This document shows positions 48,247 to 56,846 of a stretch of 64,000 bases of DNA, piece after piece. The first letter of the stretch is position 1. Each line of letters begins with the position of its first letter. The notes under the pieces are model-generated. The model ran no database searches, was not told where the DNA came from, and saw only the letters and a program-made list of their open reading frames with translations. Source of the DNA: JACCXE01 sp963718605 (GTDB lineage Bacteria; Actinomycetota; Acidimicrobiia; Acidimicrobiales; JACCXE01); assembly GCA_963718605.1 (NCBI GenBank), contig OY970363.1, positions 1,984,001 through 2,048,000 of the forward strand, read 5' to 3'. Position numbers and translations under genes: made by a program.

Positions 48247-48990
48247 GTGGACGCGCCCATCGATGAAACGCGACGGCGGTGGCCGCGGGCGAGCGCGGTG
48301 TTCGATGAGTTGATGGCACAGGCGCCCTTCCCGTCTCTGATGGAAGGTCTTGTCGCTGAGTCGCTCGTCTATTCACACCTCCAAGGAGGTCCGGAGTTCG
48401 CCGCGTGGCGCGCCGCGACACCGGTAACGCGCCGTCCGCCCGAGGCCGAACCCGTTGTCGTAGCCCGCGACGCCGACCTGCTCCGGATCACGCTGAACCG
48501 GCCGGCGGTGCGCAACGCGCTCAACGTGGCCATGCGCGACGCGTGGCTCGACGCGCTGGCCGTCGCGCGCGCCGACCCCTCCCTCGAAGTGGTGATCACT
48601 GGCAACGGTCCGTCGTTCTGCGCCGGCGGCGACCTGGACGAGTTCGGTTCGTTTCCGTCTCCCGAAGCGGCGCACACGATTCGATTGCAGACCAGCATCG
48701 GGGCCGCGATTGCGGCGATCGCCGACCGGGTGACGTTTCGTATTCATGGTGCCGCGTACGGCAGCGGGATCGAATTGGCCGCGTTCGCGCATCGCGTCGT
48801 GGCGCACCCCGACACCCGCATCGTGTTGCCCGAGATCGGCCTGGGTCTGATCCCTGGCGCCGGCGGAACCGTGAGCATCACGAACCGGATCGGAGTGGAA
48901 CGAATGCGACGACTCACCCTGTCCCGCGAAGTGATCGACGCGGAAACCGCGCTCGCTTGGGGCTTGATCGACGAGATCGAAATAGGGTGA
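48247..48990 (+). CDS. Enoyl-CoA hydratase/isomerase family protein
   Basis: 247 residues from GTG 48247. About 55 N-terminal residues (FDELMAQAPFPSLMEGLVAE) precede the crotonase core: LRITLNRPAVRNALN, VVITGNGPSFCAGGDLDEFG (oxyanion loop) and PEIGLGLIPGAGGTVSITNR. Acts on a CoA thioester. Faces the CoA transferase and is followed by a second crotonase. Confidence 0.86.
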   Translation: MDAPIDETRRRWPRASAVFDELMAQAPFPSLMEGLVAESLVYSHLQGGPEFAAWRAATPVTRRPPEAEPVVVARDADLLRITLNRPAVRNALNVAMRDAWLDALAVARADPSLEVVITGNGPSFCAGGDLDEFGSFPSPEAAHTIRLQTSIGAAIAAIADRVTFRIHGAAYGSGIELAAFAHRVVAHPDTRIVLPEIGLGLIPGAGGTVSITNRIGVERMRRLTLSREVIDAETALAWGLIDEIEIG

Positions 48991-48995
48991 CGCCC
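48983..48995 (+). promoter_or_regulatory. Leaderless promoter -10 TAGGGT before second crotonase
   Basis: TAGGGT at 48983-48988, then 7 bases, then ATG 48996. It lies within the end of the upstream gene. Confidence 0.5.
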
Positions 48996-49892
48996 ATGTC
49001 TGACTACAAGTTCCTGCAGTACGAGACCTTCGACAACGGCACGATCGCCCGCATCCTGCTCGATCGCCCCGAAGCGAAGAATGCGCAGAACCGCGGCCTG
49101 CTGGTCGAGCTCGACCAGGCGTTCCTCGCGGCCGAAGCCGACGACAACGTGCGCGTCGTGATCCTCGGCGGAACCGGCGACCTGTTCTCGTCGGGCCACG
49201 ACATGGGCTCGAAAGCCGCGATGGACGAGTACCAGAACCACCCGACCGTGAAGATCAACGGCGGCACGCGCGACGGCGCCGAGAAGCGCATGTTGCAGGA
49301 GTGGCACTACTACTTCGAGAACACGCGCCGCTGGCGCAACCTGCGCAAGATCACGATCGCGCAGGTGCAAGGCACGGTGTTCGCCGCCGGCCTCATGTTG
49401 ATGTGGGCGTGCGATCTCATCGTCGGTTCTGAGGAAGTGAAGTTCGCCGACGTCGTCGGTACTCGCCTCGGCATGTGCGGCCTCGAGTACTTCGCTCACC
49501 CGTGGGAATTCGGCGCGCGTAAGACCAAGGAATTGATGCTGACGGGCGACTCGATCGACATCCACGAAGCGCACGCGCTCGGCATGGTGAGCAAGGTGTT
49601 CCCCCGCGCCGAGCTCGAGGAGAAGACGCTCGACTTCGCCCGGCGGATCGCGAAGCTGCCGACGATGACGGCGCTGATGATCAAAGAGTCGGTGAACGAA
49701 ACGCAGGATCAGCAGGGCTTCTACAACGCGCTCAACTCATGCTTCACGATCCACCAGCTGAACCATTCGCACTGGGCCGAGACCCACGACGACAAGTTCC
49801 CCGCCGCCCAAGAGGCCGATGGCATCCCGAACTGGAAGACGGCGCCGCCCATCGTTGCCGCCGAGAAGACCAGCGTGCGCGCCGACGCCTGA
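48996..49892 (+). CDS. Enoyl-CoA hydratase family protein, long C-terminus
   Basis: 298 residues from ATG 48996. Crotonase core: IARILLDRPEAKNAQNRGLL, VVILGGTGDLFSSGHDMGSK, QVQGTVFAAGLMLMWACDLI, KEL and ALGMVSKVFPRAELEEKTLD. The oxyanion motif is SSGHDMGS. The C-terminal 60 residues (FYNALNSCFTIHQLNHSHWA) are longer than usual. Substrate unknown; context is acyl-CoA catabolism. Confidence 0.87.
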   Translation: MSDYKFLQYETFDNGTIARILLDRPEAKNAQNRGLLVELDQAFLAAEADDNVRVVILGGTGDLFSSGHDMGSKAAMDEYQNHPTVKINGGTRDGAEKRMLQEWHYYFENTRRWRNLRKITIAQVQGTVFAAGLMLMWACDLIVGSEEVKFADVVGTRLGMCGLEYFAHPWEFGARKTKELMLTGDSIDIHEAHALGMVSKVFPRAELEEKTLDFARRIAKLPTMTALMIKESVNETQDQQGFYNALNSCFTIHQLNHSHWAETHDDKFPAAQEADGIPNWKTAPPIVAAEKTSVRADA

Positions 49893-49896
49893 AAAT

Positions 49897-49918
49897 TGAC
49901 ACGAGTGTTAGATAGTCT
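49897..49918 (+). promoter_or_regulatory. Promoter/operator TGACAC-N10-TAGTCT before P450
   Basis: TGACAC, 10 bases, TAGTCT, then 6 bases to ATG 49925. TAGTCT fits a leaderless -10. The same TGACAC-N10-TAGTCT arrangement precedes the DUF35 gene at 56.4 kb. Confidence 0.6.
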
Positions 49919-49924
49919 CCAGCC

Positions 49925-51097
49925 ATGATGAATCTGGACGATGTCGAGGGCATGGACCTCGAGTCGCTCGCACACCCGCAGCCGCTCTACAAGGCCTTGC
50001 GCGAGGCCGGCCCTGTCATCGACATGCCAGACATGGACATGGTCATCGTGGGCAACGCCGCCGATGTCAAAGACGTCCTCGGGAATCCGAAGGTCTTCTC
50101 GTCAGGCGTCGACGCGGTGGCTATCGGACAAATTCGCCCGCTCATTCCCTTGCAGATCGACCCGCCGCAGCACAAGTACTTCCGGCGCCTGCTCGACCCG
50201 ATCTTCGGTCGCCAGACGATCGACGAACTCGAGCCGACCACCCGCGAGGTCGTGCGCGACCTCATCAACGCAGTGAAGGACGACGGGTTCTGCAACTTCC
50301 ACGAGGCCGTGGCCGAACCGCTGCCGTCCACGGTGTTCTTGCAGATCATGGGCCTGCCCGTCTCGCGGACCAAAGAGTTCATCAAGTTGAAGGACGGCAT
50401 CGTGCGTCCGTCCAACGTGCACAACAACGAGGAGCGCGTCGCCGCGGTTACCAAGACGGGCCAAGAGATCTACAAGGTCTTGCGCGAAACGATCGATGCG
50501 CGTGCGTCGAAGCCCGAAGAAGACCTGATCACGATGCTGCTCGACGCGGAGGTGGACGGCGAGAAGCTCACGCACGATCAGTGCGAGGACATCCTCTACC
50601 TGTTCTTCCTGGCCGGCCTCGACACCGTCACCGCCTCGCTGGACTGCATGCTCAGCTATCTCGCGCAACACCCCGAGCACCGCGCCCAACTCGCGAACGA
50701 CTTCTCCCTTATCCCGCACGCGGTCGAAGAGATGCTGCGGTTTGAGACCCCGGTGCAGGGCGTGGTGCGCATCACCACCGAGGACACCGAGATCTCGGGT
50801 TGCCCCGTCGCGAAGGGCCGCACCGTTTCGGTGATGCTCGGCTCGGCGAACACGGACGAGAACGCGTGGGGCGACACCGCCTGCGAGGTCGACTTCGACC
50901 GCGACACGAAGGGCCACATCGCGTTCGGTGGCGGCAACCACCGTTGCCTGGGCGCCCACCTGGCCCGTATGGAACTTCGCGTGGCACTCGAAGAGTGGCT
51001 CACCGCAGTGCCTGACTTCCGAGTGGTCAACCCGGCGGGCTTGCAGTACTCGCAGGGCCTGCGTTCCGTGAACAACCTCGAACTGGTCTGGAAGTAG
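49925..51097 (+). CDS. Cytochrome P450
   Basis: 390 residues. Heme-binding loop FGGGNHRCLGAHLARMEL with the Cys ligand; I-helix YLFFLAGLDTVTAS (the usual acid-alcohol pair reads Asp-Thr); K-helix ExxR in AVEEMLRFETP. A class I bacterial P450 needing ferredoxin partners, none of which is adjacent. First gene of a run ending with the AllA-like gene; 2 bases to the CoA transferase. Confidence 0.94.
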   Translation: MMNLDDVEGMDLESLAHPQPLYKALREAGPVIDMPDMDMVIVGNAADVKDVLGNPKVFSSGVDAVAIGQIRPLIPLQIDPPQHKYFRRLLDPIFGRQTIDELEPTTREVVRDLINAVKDDGFCNFHEAVAEPLPSTVFLQIMGLPVSRTKEFIKLKDGIVRPSNVHNNEERVAAVTKTGQEIYKVLRETIDARASKPEEDLITMLLDAEVDGEKLTHDQCEDILYLFFLAGLDTVTASLDCMLSYLAQHPEHRAQLANDFSLIPHAVEEMLRFETPVQGVVRITTEDTEISGCPVAKGRTVSVMLGSANTDENAWGDTACEVDFDRDTKGHIAFGGGNHRCLGAHLARMELRVALEEWLTAVPDFRVVNPAGLQYSQGLRSVNNLELVWK

Positions 51098-51099
51098 CC

Positions 51100-52317
51100 G
51101 TGCCCGGACCGCTGGACGGTGTCCGCGTCGTCGAGGTCGCATCGTGGATGTTCATTCCGTCGGGCGGCGCCGTGCTGGTCGACTGGGGTGCCGAAGTGCT
51201 CAAGATCGAGCACCCCGTAACCGGTGACCCGCAGCGCGGGTTGATGACGTCGGGGATCATGCCGGGGGGTGCCGCGGCCATCAACTTCATGATCGAGCAG
51301 CCCAACCACGGCAAGAAGTCCATCGCGATCGACATCTCCCACCCGGATGGTCACGAGGCGTTGATGAAGCTGGTCGAGACCGCGGACGTGTTCCTGACGA
51401 ATTACCTGCCGCCGATCCGCCGCAAGCTCAAGATCGACACCGAGGACATCCGCGCCCGCAATCCCAACATCGTGATCGCGCGCGGTTCGGGCCAAGGCCC
51501 GCACGGCCCCGACGCCGAAAAGGGTGGCTTCGACGGCGCCGCGTTCTGGGCGCGCGGTGCGATGGGCATGACGCTGCCCGAGCAGCAGGACGGTTGGCCT
51601 TCCGGTCAGCCAGCGCCCGCGTTCGGCGACGTGATCGGTGGGATGGCGACCGCCGGTGGCATTGCGGCCGCGCTGCTCAAACGCGAACGGACGGGCGAGA
51701 CGTCAATCGTCGACGTGTCGTTGCTCGGCACTGCGATGTGGCAGCTGTCGCCCATGATCCTGCTGAACAAGCTGTTCGGGATCGGGCGGATCGCGGGCAC
51801 CACGCGCGGCGCGCCGGGCAACCCGGGTGTAGGTAACTACCGCACCAAGGACGGTCGCTTCGTCGCAATGATGTTGTTGCAGGGCGACCGGTTCTGGGCG
51901 GACTGGGTCACGCGGCTCGGCGTGCCCGAGTTGGTCGACGATCCGCGCTTCTGTGACGCCACCGTGCGCGCCGAGAACGCGGTGGAGTGCCAGAAGCTGC
52001 TCGACGCCGCGTACGACAACTTCACGCTCGAGGAGTTGAAGGTCGCGTTCGACGGCTTCGAGGGTGTGTGGGCGCCGTTCCAGACGCTGGGCGAGTTGTA
52101 TGACGACCCGCAGGTGATTGCGAACGGCTACCTGCCCACCGCCGACATCAACGGCACACCGTTCCAGATGGTGACGTCGCCCGCGCAGTTCGACGAGACC
52201 GCGGTTGGTGTGGAACGCGCACCCGAGCACGGTGAGCACACCGAGATGCAGTTGCTCGAGGTGGGCTACGACTGGGATCAGCTGATCGCGATGAAGGAGT
52301 CGGGCGCGATCCTTTGA
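51100..52317 (+). CDS. Class III CoA transferase (CaiB/BaiF)
   Basis: 405 residues from GTG 51100. PLDGVRVVEVASWMFIPSGG, VDWGAEVLKIEHPVTGDPQR and the catalytic Asp in KGGFDGAAFWARGAMGM. Full length for the family. Transfers CoA between carboxylic acids, likely activating a P450 product or a related acid for the dehydrogenases. Its stop overlaps the TTG of the RidA gene. Confidence 0.92.
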   Translation: MPGPLDGVRVVEVASWMFIPSGGAVLVDWGAEVLKIEHPVTGDPQRGLMTSGIMPGGAAAINFMIEQPNHGKKSIAIDISHPDGHEALMKLVETADVFLTNYLPPIRRKLKIDTEDIRARNPNIVIARGSGQGPHGPDAEKGGFDGAAFWARGAMGMTLPEQQDGWPSGQPAPAFGDVIGGMATAGGIAAALLKRERTGETSIVDVSLLGTAMWQLSPMILLNKLFGIGRIAGTTRGAPGNPGVGNYRTKDGRFVAMMLLQGDRFWADWVTRLGVPELVDDPRFCDATVRAENAVECQKLLDAAYDNFTLEELKVAFDGFEGVWAPFQTLGELYDDPQVIANGYLPTADINGTPFQMVTSPAQFDETAVGVERAPEHGEHTEMQLLEVGYDWDQLIAMKESGAIL

Positions 52318-52784
52318 ATATCGAGGAACGGATCGCGTCACTCGGGCTCGTGTTGCACGGGCCGCATCCTCCGCACGATCCCCTCGACGCCGTGGTGGTG
52401 TGGGACGGCATCGCGCGGACTTCCGGGCAGTTGCCGCGCATCGACGGTTCGCTCACGTGCGTGGGAGTTGTCGGTGACACCGTTTCCGTCGACGACGCGC
52501 GCGAGGCCGCGGCGGTGTGTGCGTTGAACGCGCTAGCGGTGTTGCAGGCCGAACTGGGCTCGCTTGATCGGATCGAGCGGATCCTGTCCGTCACCGGCTA
52601 CGTGGCCTCGGCGCCCGGCTTCACCGAGCAGCCAACGATCATCGACGGAGCGTCGAAGGTGCTCGTCGACATCTTCGGCGACCGCGGCCGCCACACGCGA
52701 TCCGCGATCGGCGTGGCTGCACTACCCCGAGGCGGCGCAGTAGAGATCGAGCTGACCGCCGCCGTTTCGAGAGAGGTACGTTGA
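52314..52784 (+). CDS. RidA/YjgF-family protein
   Basis: 156 residues from TTG 52314 (TTGA overlap). RidA pattern of the longer subgroup: VVVWDGIARTSGQLPRIDGS, AALNALAVLQAELGSL-like helix, RILSVTGYVASAPGFTEQPT, SKVLVDIFGDRGRHTRSAIG and the Arg-containing end GGAVEIELTAAVS. RidA proteins hydrolyse reactive enamines/imines; members of this subgroup are often catabolic. Starts the four-gene RidA-cupin-RraA-AllA set. Confidence 0.85.
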   Translation: MNIEERIASLGLVLHGPHPPHDPLDAVVVWDGIARTSGQLPRIDGSLTCVGVVGDTVSVDDAREAAAVCALNALAVLQAELGSLDRIERILSVTGYVASAPGFTEQPTIIDGASKVLVDIFGDRGRHTRSAIGVAALPRGGAVEIELTAAVSREVR

Positions 52785-52787
52785 GTC

Positions 52788-53171
52788 ATGGACGTCCGGT
52801 CGATTGAAGACGTAGCACCAGTCATCGAGCACAACGGCACGGTGCCCGTGTGGTGGCTGGTGTCACCGCGCGAGATGTTTGACATCACCAAGGGCGGGCA
52901 CCTTGAACTCGTCAGCGAATTCGAAGTGAGCGGCGGCGGCTATGTCGATCCGCACAACCACCCGACCCACGAGTTCTATTACGTCACGTCCGGCCGGGGG
53001 ATCATGGAGATTGAGGGCGAGGAGCGCGAGATCGGGCAGGGCGACCTCGTGCACATTCCGCCGATGGCGATGCACTCACTCAAGCCAGTGAGTGACCACG
53101 CGCCGATTCACTGTTTCTGTTTCGCGGTGGCGACACCGGACGCGTCCGAGATCAACTACACCGAGCATTGA
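52788..53171 (+). CDS. Cupin-domain protein
   Basis: 127 residues. Single cupin barrel: YVDPHNHPTHEFYYVTSGRG-IMEIEGEE (motif 1 with two His and one Glu) and DLVHIPPMAMHSLKPVSDHA (motif 2 His). Metal binding is expected. May be a dioxygenase, isomerase or sensor; substrate unknown. Stop overlaps the next TTG. Confidence 0.85.
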   Translation: MDVRSIEDVAPVIEHNGTVPVWWLVSPREMFDITKGGHLELVSEFEVSGGGYVDPHNHPTHEFYYVTSGRGIMEIEGEEREIGQGDLVHIPPMAMHSLKPVSDHAPIHCFCFAVATPDASEINYTEH

Positions 53172-53785
53172 CCCTCGCGTCCGAACTCGTCGCGTTGGGG
53201 GCGGCGACGCTCGGCGAAAGCGGCGCACTGCGTATGCACCACCGCATCAAGCCGGCCTGGTCGGGCGCCGCCGTGGCTGGCCCTGCGGTTACCGCCAAGT
53301 GCGGCCACGCCGACAACCTGGCGATCCATGTGGCCGTCGCGCGTTGCGACACGCCGGGCGCGGTGCTCGTGGTCGACGCAACCGACCCGCCCGAATACGG
53401 CTACTGGGGCGAAGTGCTCACCACCGGCGCCGAGGCGCGACTGATGGCGGGGCTGGTGATCGACGGTGGCTGCCGCGACGTCGCCGCGCTCGAACTGCAC
53501 GACTTCCCGGTGTTCAGCGCGTTGATCGCGTTGACAGGTGCAGGCAAGACCAAGGGCGGCACCGTCGGCAAGACCGTGCACGTCGGTGACGTGGACGTGT
53601 CGCCGGGGGACTGGATAGTCGGCGACGGCGACGGCGTGGTCGTGATCCCGAAAGACCATTTCGACGCGGTGCTCGAAGCCGCGCATGCGCGCGCCGAGAA
53701 CGAGAAGCATCTGTTTCATGATCTGAACGAGGGCAAGACGACCGTCGAGTTGCTGCACCTGAACCCTGGCGGGCTGGACGCGTGA
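53168..53785 (+). CDS. RraA-like aldolase/decarboxylase family protein
   Basis: 205 residues from TTG 53168 (TTGA overlap). RraA/HMG-aldolase fold: KPAWSGAAVAGPAVTAKCGH, GAVLVVDATDPPEYGYWGEV, GLVIDGGCRDVAAL (substrate-binding Gly-Arg-Asp region) and VSPGDWIVGDGDGVVVIPKD. Related enzymes cleave 4-hydroxy-4-methyl-2-oxoglutarate or decarboxylate oxaloacetate. In this cassette it may cleave a 2-keto acid. Confidence 0.85.
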   Translation: MTLASELVALGAATLGESGALRMHHRIKPAWSGAAVAGPAVTAKCGHADNLAIHVAVARCDTPGAVLVVDATDPPEYGYWGEVLTTGAEARLMAGLVIDGGCRDVAALELHDFPVFSALIALTGAGKTKGGTVGKTVHVGDVDVSPGDWIVGDGDGVVVIPKDHFDAVLEAAHARAENEKHLFHDLNEGKTTVELLHLNPGGLDA

Positions 53786-54246
53786 GCGACACGTTCACCA
53801 TCAAGGCCGAGCCCTTGACCGAAGCGGCGTTCGCCCCGTTCGGTCAGGTCATCAACACGGGCGACATGGTCATGGAGTTGCGCGACGGCGAAGAGTTCAT
53901 GCTCAACGTGTTGTCGTACGACCGGTATCCGCTCGTCGTGGACCACCTCAATCGTCATCACAAGGCGACGCAGGCATTGGTCGCGCTGGCGGGTAAGCCG
54001 TCGCTCGTCGTGGTCGCGCCGGCCGAGTTCGACTTCTCGACCACCGATCACTTGCAGCACGTGCACGCGTTCATTTGCGACGGCTCGGCCGGCATCAACC
54101 TGTCCCTCGGCACGTGGCACTGGGGCCCGGCGCCGCTGATGGATCACGTCGATCTCGTCAACGTGCAAGGCAAGGGCTTCCTCAACGACAACGAGGTGGC
54201 CTATTTGGAACGCGACCTCGGCGTCATCGTGAACGTCGACCTCTAA
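53782..54246 (+). CDS. Ureidoglycolate lyase-like protein (AllA family)
   Basis: 154 residues. AllA pattern: EAAFAPFGQVINTG, YDRYPLVVDHLNRHHKATQA (metal/substrate His), ALVALAGKPSLVVVAPAEFD and SLGTWHWGPAPLMD. AllA releases urea from ureidoglycolate, but no other allantoin genes are here, so a related lyase/hydrolase reaction is likely. Convergent with the acyl-CoA dehydrogenase pair. Confidence 0.85.
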   Translation: MSDTFTIKAEPLTEAAFAPFGQVINTGDMVMELRDGEEFMLNVLSYDRYPLVVDHLNRHHKATQALVALAGKPSLVVVAPAEFDFSTTDHLQHVHAFICDGSAGINLSLGTWHWGPAPLMDHVDLVNVQGKGFLNDNEVAYLERDLGVIVNVDL

Positions 54247-54259
54247 GGCACCGAGAGGC

Positions 54260-55210
54260 TCAGGCGAGCAGCGCGGCCACTTTGTCGGTGTGGTGGGCCG
54301 AGTCGCCCCATGAGCGGGACAGGGCCCACGTGCGTTTGAGGAAGAGATGTAGGTCGTACTCGACCGTGTAGCCGATGGCGCCGTGGCATTGCAGGGCCTT
54401 GCGCCCGACCAGCTCGGCGGCGTCGCTCGCCATCGCTTTGGCCATCGCCACGTCCCGCGCGCGCGTTGACGAATCGTGGGCGACCGACCACGCGGCGCGC
54501 AGCACCGCGGGGCGCGCGAACTCGATGGCGAGACGCGCGTCGGCGAGATGGTGCTTCACGGCTTGGAACGAACCGATCGGCACGCCGAACTGTTTGCGTT
54601 CGATCACATAGGCAACCGTCATGTCGAGCATCGCCTGCCCGAGACCGACGAGCATCGCGGCGGTGCCGAGCGCGCCGCGTTCGAGCGCGGCCTCGATTTC
54701 GGAGTGCTTCGCGGTGACGACGCGGCCGGTGACGTCCGCGGTGATGCGGCCGCCGCGGCGCGCGCCGTCCACTGTGTCGACGGCGACGATCTCGACGCTG
54801 GGCCGATCGATCAACAACAGCGAGGGGCCGCGCCGCAACAGCAGCTGGTCGGCGTCGCACGCGCAGGGAATTATCGGGCCGCCGAGGTTTGTCGCTACAA
54901 CACCCGTGTCGCGCACCATCGGCGCCGCGACCATCGCCGTCTCGACCAGCGGATGCGGCAGTGCGACGCGTCCCGCCTCCTCGAGGACGGGCACGAGGAA
55001 GGTTGCGTCCAGGCCAAGACCGCCGTCACCCTCAGGCACGAGCAGCGACAACACCCCCATCGCATCGAGGCGGTTCCAGATGGCGCGATCGAGTTCGCCG
55101 ATCGGGGCGTCCCACGCCGCGCGCACCGCGGCCGGGGTCATCTCGTTCGCGAACAAGTCGCGGGCGGCGTCGCGAAATGCGACTTGATCGTCGGAGAGCG
55201 CGAAGTTCAT
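54260..55210 (-). CDS. Acyl-CoA dehydrogenase, short subunit
   Basis: 316 residues from ATG 55210, overlapping the partner gene's stop (ATGA). Acyl-CoA dehydrogenase fold with IWNRLDAMGVLSLLVPEGDG, VIERKQFGVPIGSFQAVKHH and QCHGAIGYTVEYDLHLFLKR. The central FAD/substrate strand region is poorly conserved. Paired short and long subunits of this kind form alpha2beta2 dehydrogenases in actinobacterial steroid catabolism, where only one subunit type is catalytic. Confidence 0.88.
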   Translation of the reverse strand: MNFALSDDQVAFRDAARDLFANEMTPAAVRAAWDAPIGELDRAIWNRLDAMGVLSLLVPEGDGGLGLDATFLVPVLEEAGRVALPHPLVETAMVAAPMVRDTGVVATNLGGPIIPCACDADQLLLRRGPSLLLIDRPSVEIVAVDTVDGARRGGRITADVTGRVVTAKHSEIEAALERGALGTAAMLVGLGQAMLDMTVAYVIERKQFGVPIGSFQAVKHHLADARLAIEFARPAVLRAAWSVAHDSSTRARDVAMAKAMASDAAELVGRKALQCHGAIGYTVEYDLHLFLKRTWALSRSWGDSAHHTDKVAALLA

Positions 55211-56361
55211 CGAGGCAGACCCAAGACGCGCTCGGCGGCGATGTTGCGTTGGATCTCGTTGGTACCCGCGTAGATCGGACCTGACAGCGAGAACTGCCAC
55301 GCCTTGCTCCACGGTCCGTCGACCTCGGCTTCGGGCCCGAGGAGGTCGAGCGCGATCTCGTGCAGTTCGACGTCGAGTTCGCTCCACCACAGCTTGGTGA
55401 GGCTCGCCTCGGCACCGGGCTTGTCGCCCGCGGCGAGACGCGTCACCGTCATCAGTGTCTGCTGTTGGTAGGCGTCGGCGTGCATCCAGGCCGTCGCAGC
55501 GCGGCGACTCAACGCCGCGTCGCCACGGGAACGGGCGAGCGCGAGCAGTCGTTCGGCGGTCGCCAGAAAACGGCCCGGCGATCGCAGCGTGAGCCCGCGT
55601 TCGGAACCGGCCGTCGCCATGGCTACTGACCAACCGCCTTCGGGTTCGCCCAGTACCACGCCGCCGGCAACGGCGTCGTCAGCGAGGAACGCGTCCTCGA
55701 AGAAAACCTCGGCGAAACCCTCGTCGCCGTCGAGGCGACCGAAGCCGCGCACGTTGATGCCCTCCGTGTCGAGCGGCACGAGGAGATACGTCAATCCTTT
55801 GTGGCGCTCGGACTCTGGATCGCTGCGGAACAATCCGAACAAGTGCGTGCAGAAGGCGCCGCGCGTTGTCCAGGTTTTCTGTCCGTTCAGCACCCAGCCG
55901 CCGTCGACGCGCGCCGCGCGCGAGGTGACGCTGGCGAGGTCGCTGCCCGCGTTCGGTTCCGACCATCCCTGGCACCACAAGTCGTCGCCCGCCGCCATGC
56001 GGCGCAGGATGCCGTTCTGTTGCGCGGGCGTACCGAACTCGTAGATCGACGGGGCCAACAGGAAGATGCCGTTCTGCGTCACCCGCGGGGGGCAGCCCGC
56101 CCGGTAGTACTCCTCTTCGAAAATCAGCCACTCCCACAGCGACGCGCCCCGTCCGCCGTGTTCGGGCGCCCATGACACGACGGCCCACCGCGCGTCGAAG
56201 AGGCGACGCTCCCAGTCGAGGTGTTGCGCGAAGCCCTCGCGGGTGTCACCCGACGCCGGTTCGCCTCCGTGCTCGGCGCGCCACGCGGCCACGTTCGCCT
56301 CGAGCCAGGATCGCGCTTCAGCGCGAAATTCGTCTTCCTCCGCCGACCACGTCAGGTCCAC
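55207..56361 (-). CDS. Acyl-CoA dehydrogenase, long subunit
   Basis: 384 residues from GTG 56361 with a GAGGAG site upstream. Motifs: CQGWSEPNAGSDLASVTSRA, VLNGQKTWTTRGAFCTHLFG and the FAD-binding end YAGTNEIQRNIAAERVLGLP. Transcribed with the short subunit. Divergent from the DUF35 gene across a 50-bp region holding the CTGAC-N5-GTCAG operator candidate. Confidence 0.92.
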   Translation of the reverse strand: MDLTWSAEEDEFRAEARSWLEANVAAWRAEHGGEPASGDTREGFAQHLDWERRLFDARWAVVSWAPEHGGRGASLWEWLIFEEEYYRAGCPPRVTQNGIFLLAPSIYEFGTPAQQNGILRRMAAGDDLWCQGWSEPNAGSDLASVTSRAARVDGGWVLNGQKTWTTRGAFCTHLFGLFRSDPESERHKGLTYLLVPLDTEGINVRGFGRLDGDEGFAEVFFEDAFLADDAVAGGVVLGEPEGGWSVAMATAGSERGLTLRSPGRFLATAERLLALARSRGDAALSRRAATAWMHADAYQQQTLMTVTRLAAGDKPGAEASLTKLWWSELDVELHEIALDLLGPEAEVDGPWSKAWQFSLSGPIYAGTNEIQRNIAAERVLGLPR

Positions 56362-56380
56362 GCGCCACTCCTCAAGAGAC

Positions 56381-56403
56381 CTGACACTTCGTCAGATTAG
56401 TCT
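56381..56403. promoter_or_regulatory. Divergent promoter with CTGAC-N5-GTCAG and TGACAC-N10-TAGTCT
   Basis: The inverted repeat CTGACACTTCGTCAG spans 56381-56395. TAGTCT at 56398-56403 lies 8 bases before ATG 56412; TAATCT on the opposite strand (56399-56394) is a possible -10 for the dehydrogenase pair. Shares the TGACAC-N10-TAGTCT layout with 49897-49918. Confidence 0.6.
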
Positions 56404-56411
56404 TGGGGCCC

Positions 56412-56846
56412 ATGCCCACCACGTCTGTGCCCGCCGTTGACGGCTGGTTCACTACCGACGCCGAACCGCACCTGCTCGGCACGAAGTGCACCACGTGCGG
56501 CACGGTCTTCTTCCCGAAGGCCAGTGGCTTTTGTCGCAACCCGTCGTGCCGGGGGACTGAGTTCGCGGAGGTCGAGTTGAGCCGCACCGGCAAGGTGTGG
56601 AGCTACACCGACGCGCAATACCAGCCGCCGCCGCCCTACATCCCCGCGTCCGATCCGTACGAGCCGTTCGCGCTGGCGGCGGTGGAGTTGGCCGACGAAC
56701 AACTCGTGATCCTGGCGCAGGTGGCGAAGGGCTTCGGCGTGAACGACCTCAAGGTCGGGGCACCCGTCGAGCTGGTGATCGAGCCGGTCTACGAAATCGA
56801 TGGCGTGGAACACCTCATGTATCGCTGGAAGCCGGTGTCGGCATGA
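56412..56846 (+). CDS. DUF35 OB-fold zinc protein, thiolase partner
   Basis: 144 residues from ATG 56412. Zinc ribbon CTTCGTVFFPKASGFCRNPS-C then an OB fold (ELSRTGKVWSYTDAQYQPPP, ELADEQLVILAQVAKGFGVN). DUF35 proteins form complexes with thiolase-like enzymes; in steroid degradation the DUF35 domain of ChsH2 recruits the aldolase Ltp2. The thiolase-like gene overlaps its stop (ATGA), supporting such a complex. Confidence 0.9.
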   Translation: MPTTSVPAVDGWFTTDAEPHLLGTKCTTCGTVFFPKASGFCRNPSCRGTEFAEVELSRTGKVWSYTDAQYQPPPPYIPASDPYEPFALAAVELADEQLVILAQVAKGFGVNDLKVGAPVELVIEPVYEIDGVEHLMYRWKPVSA

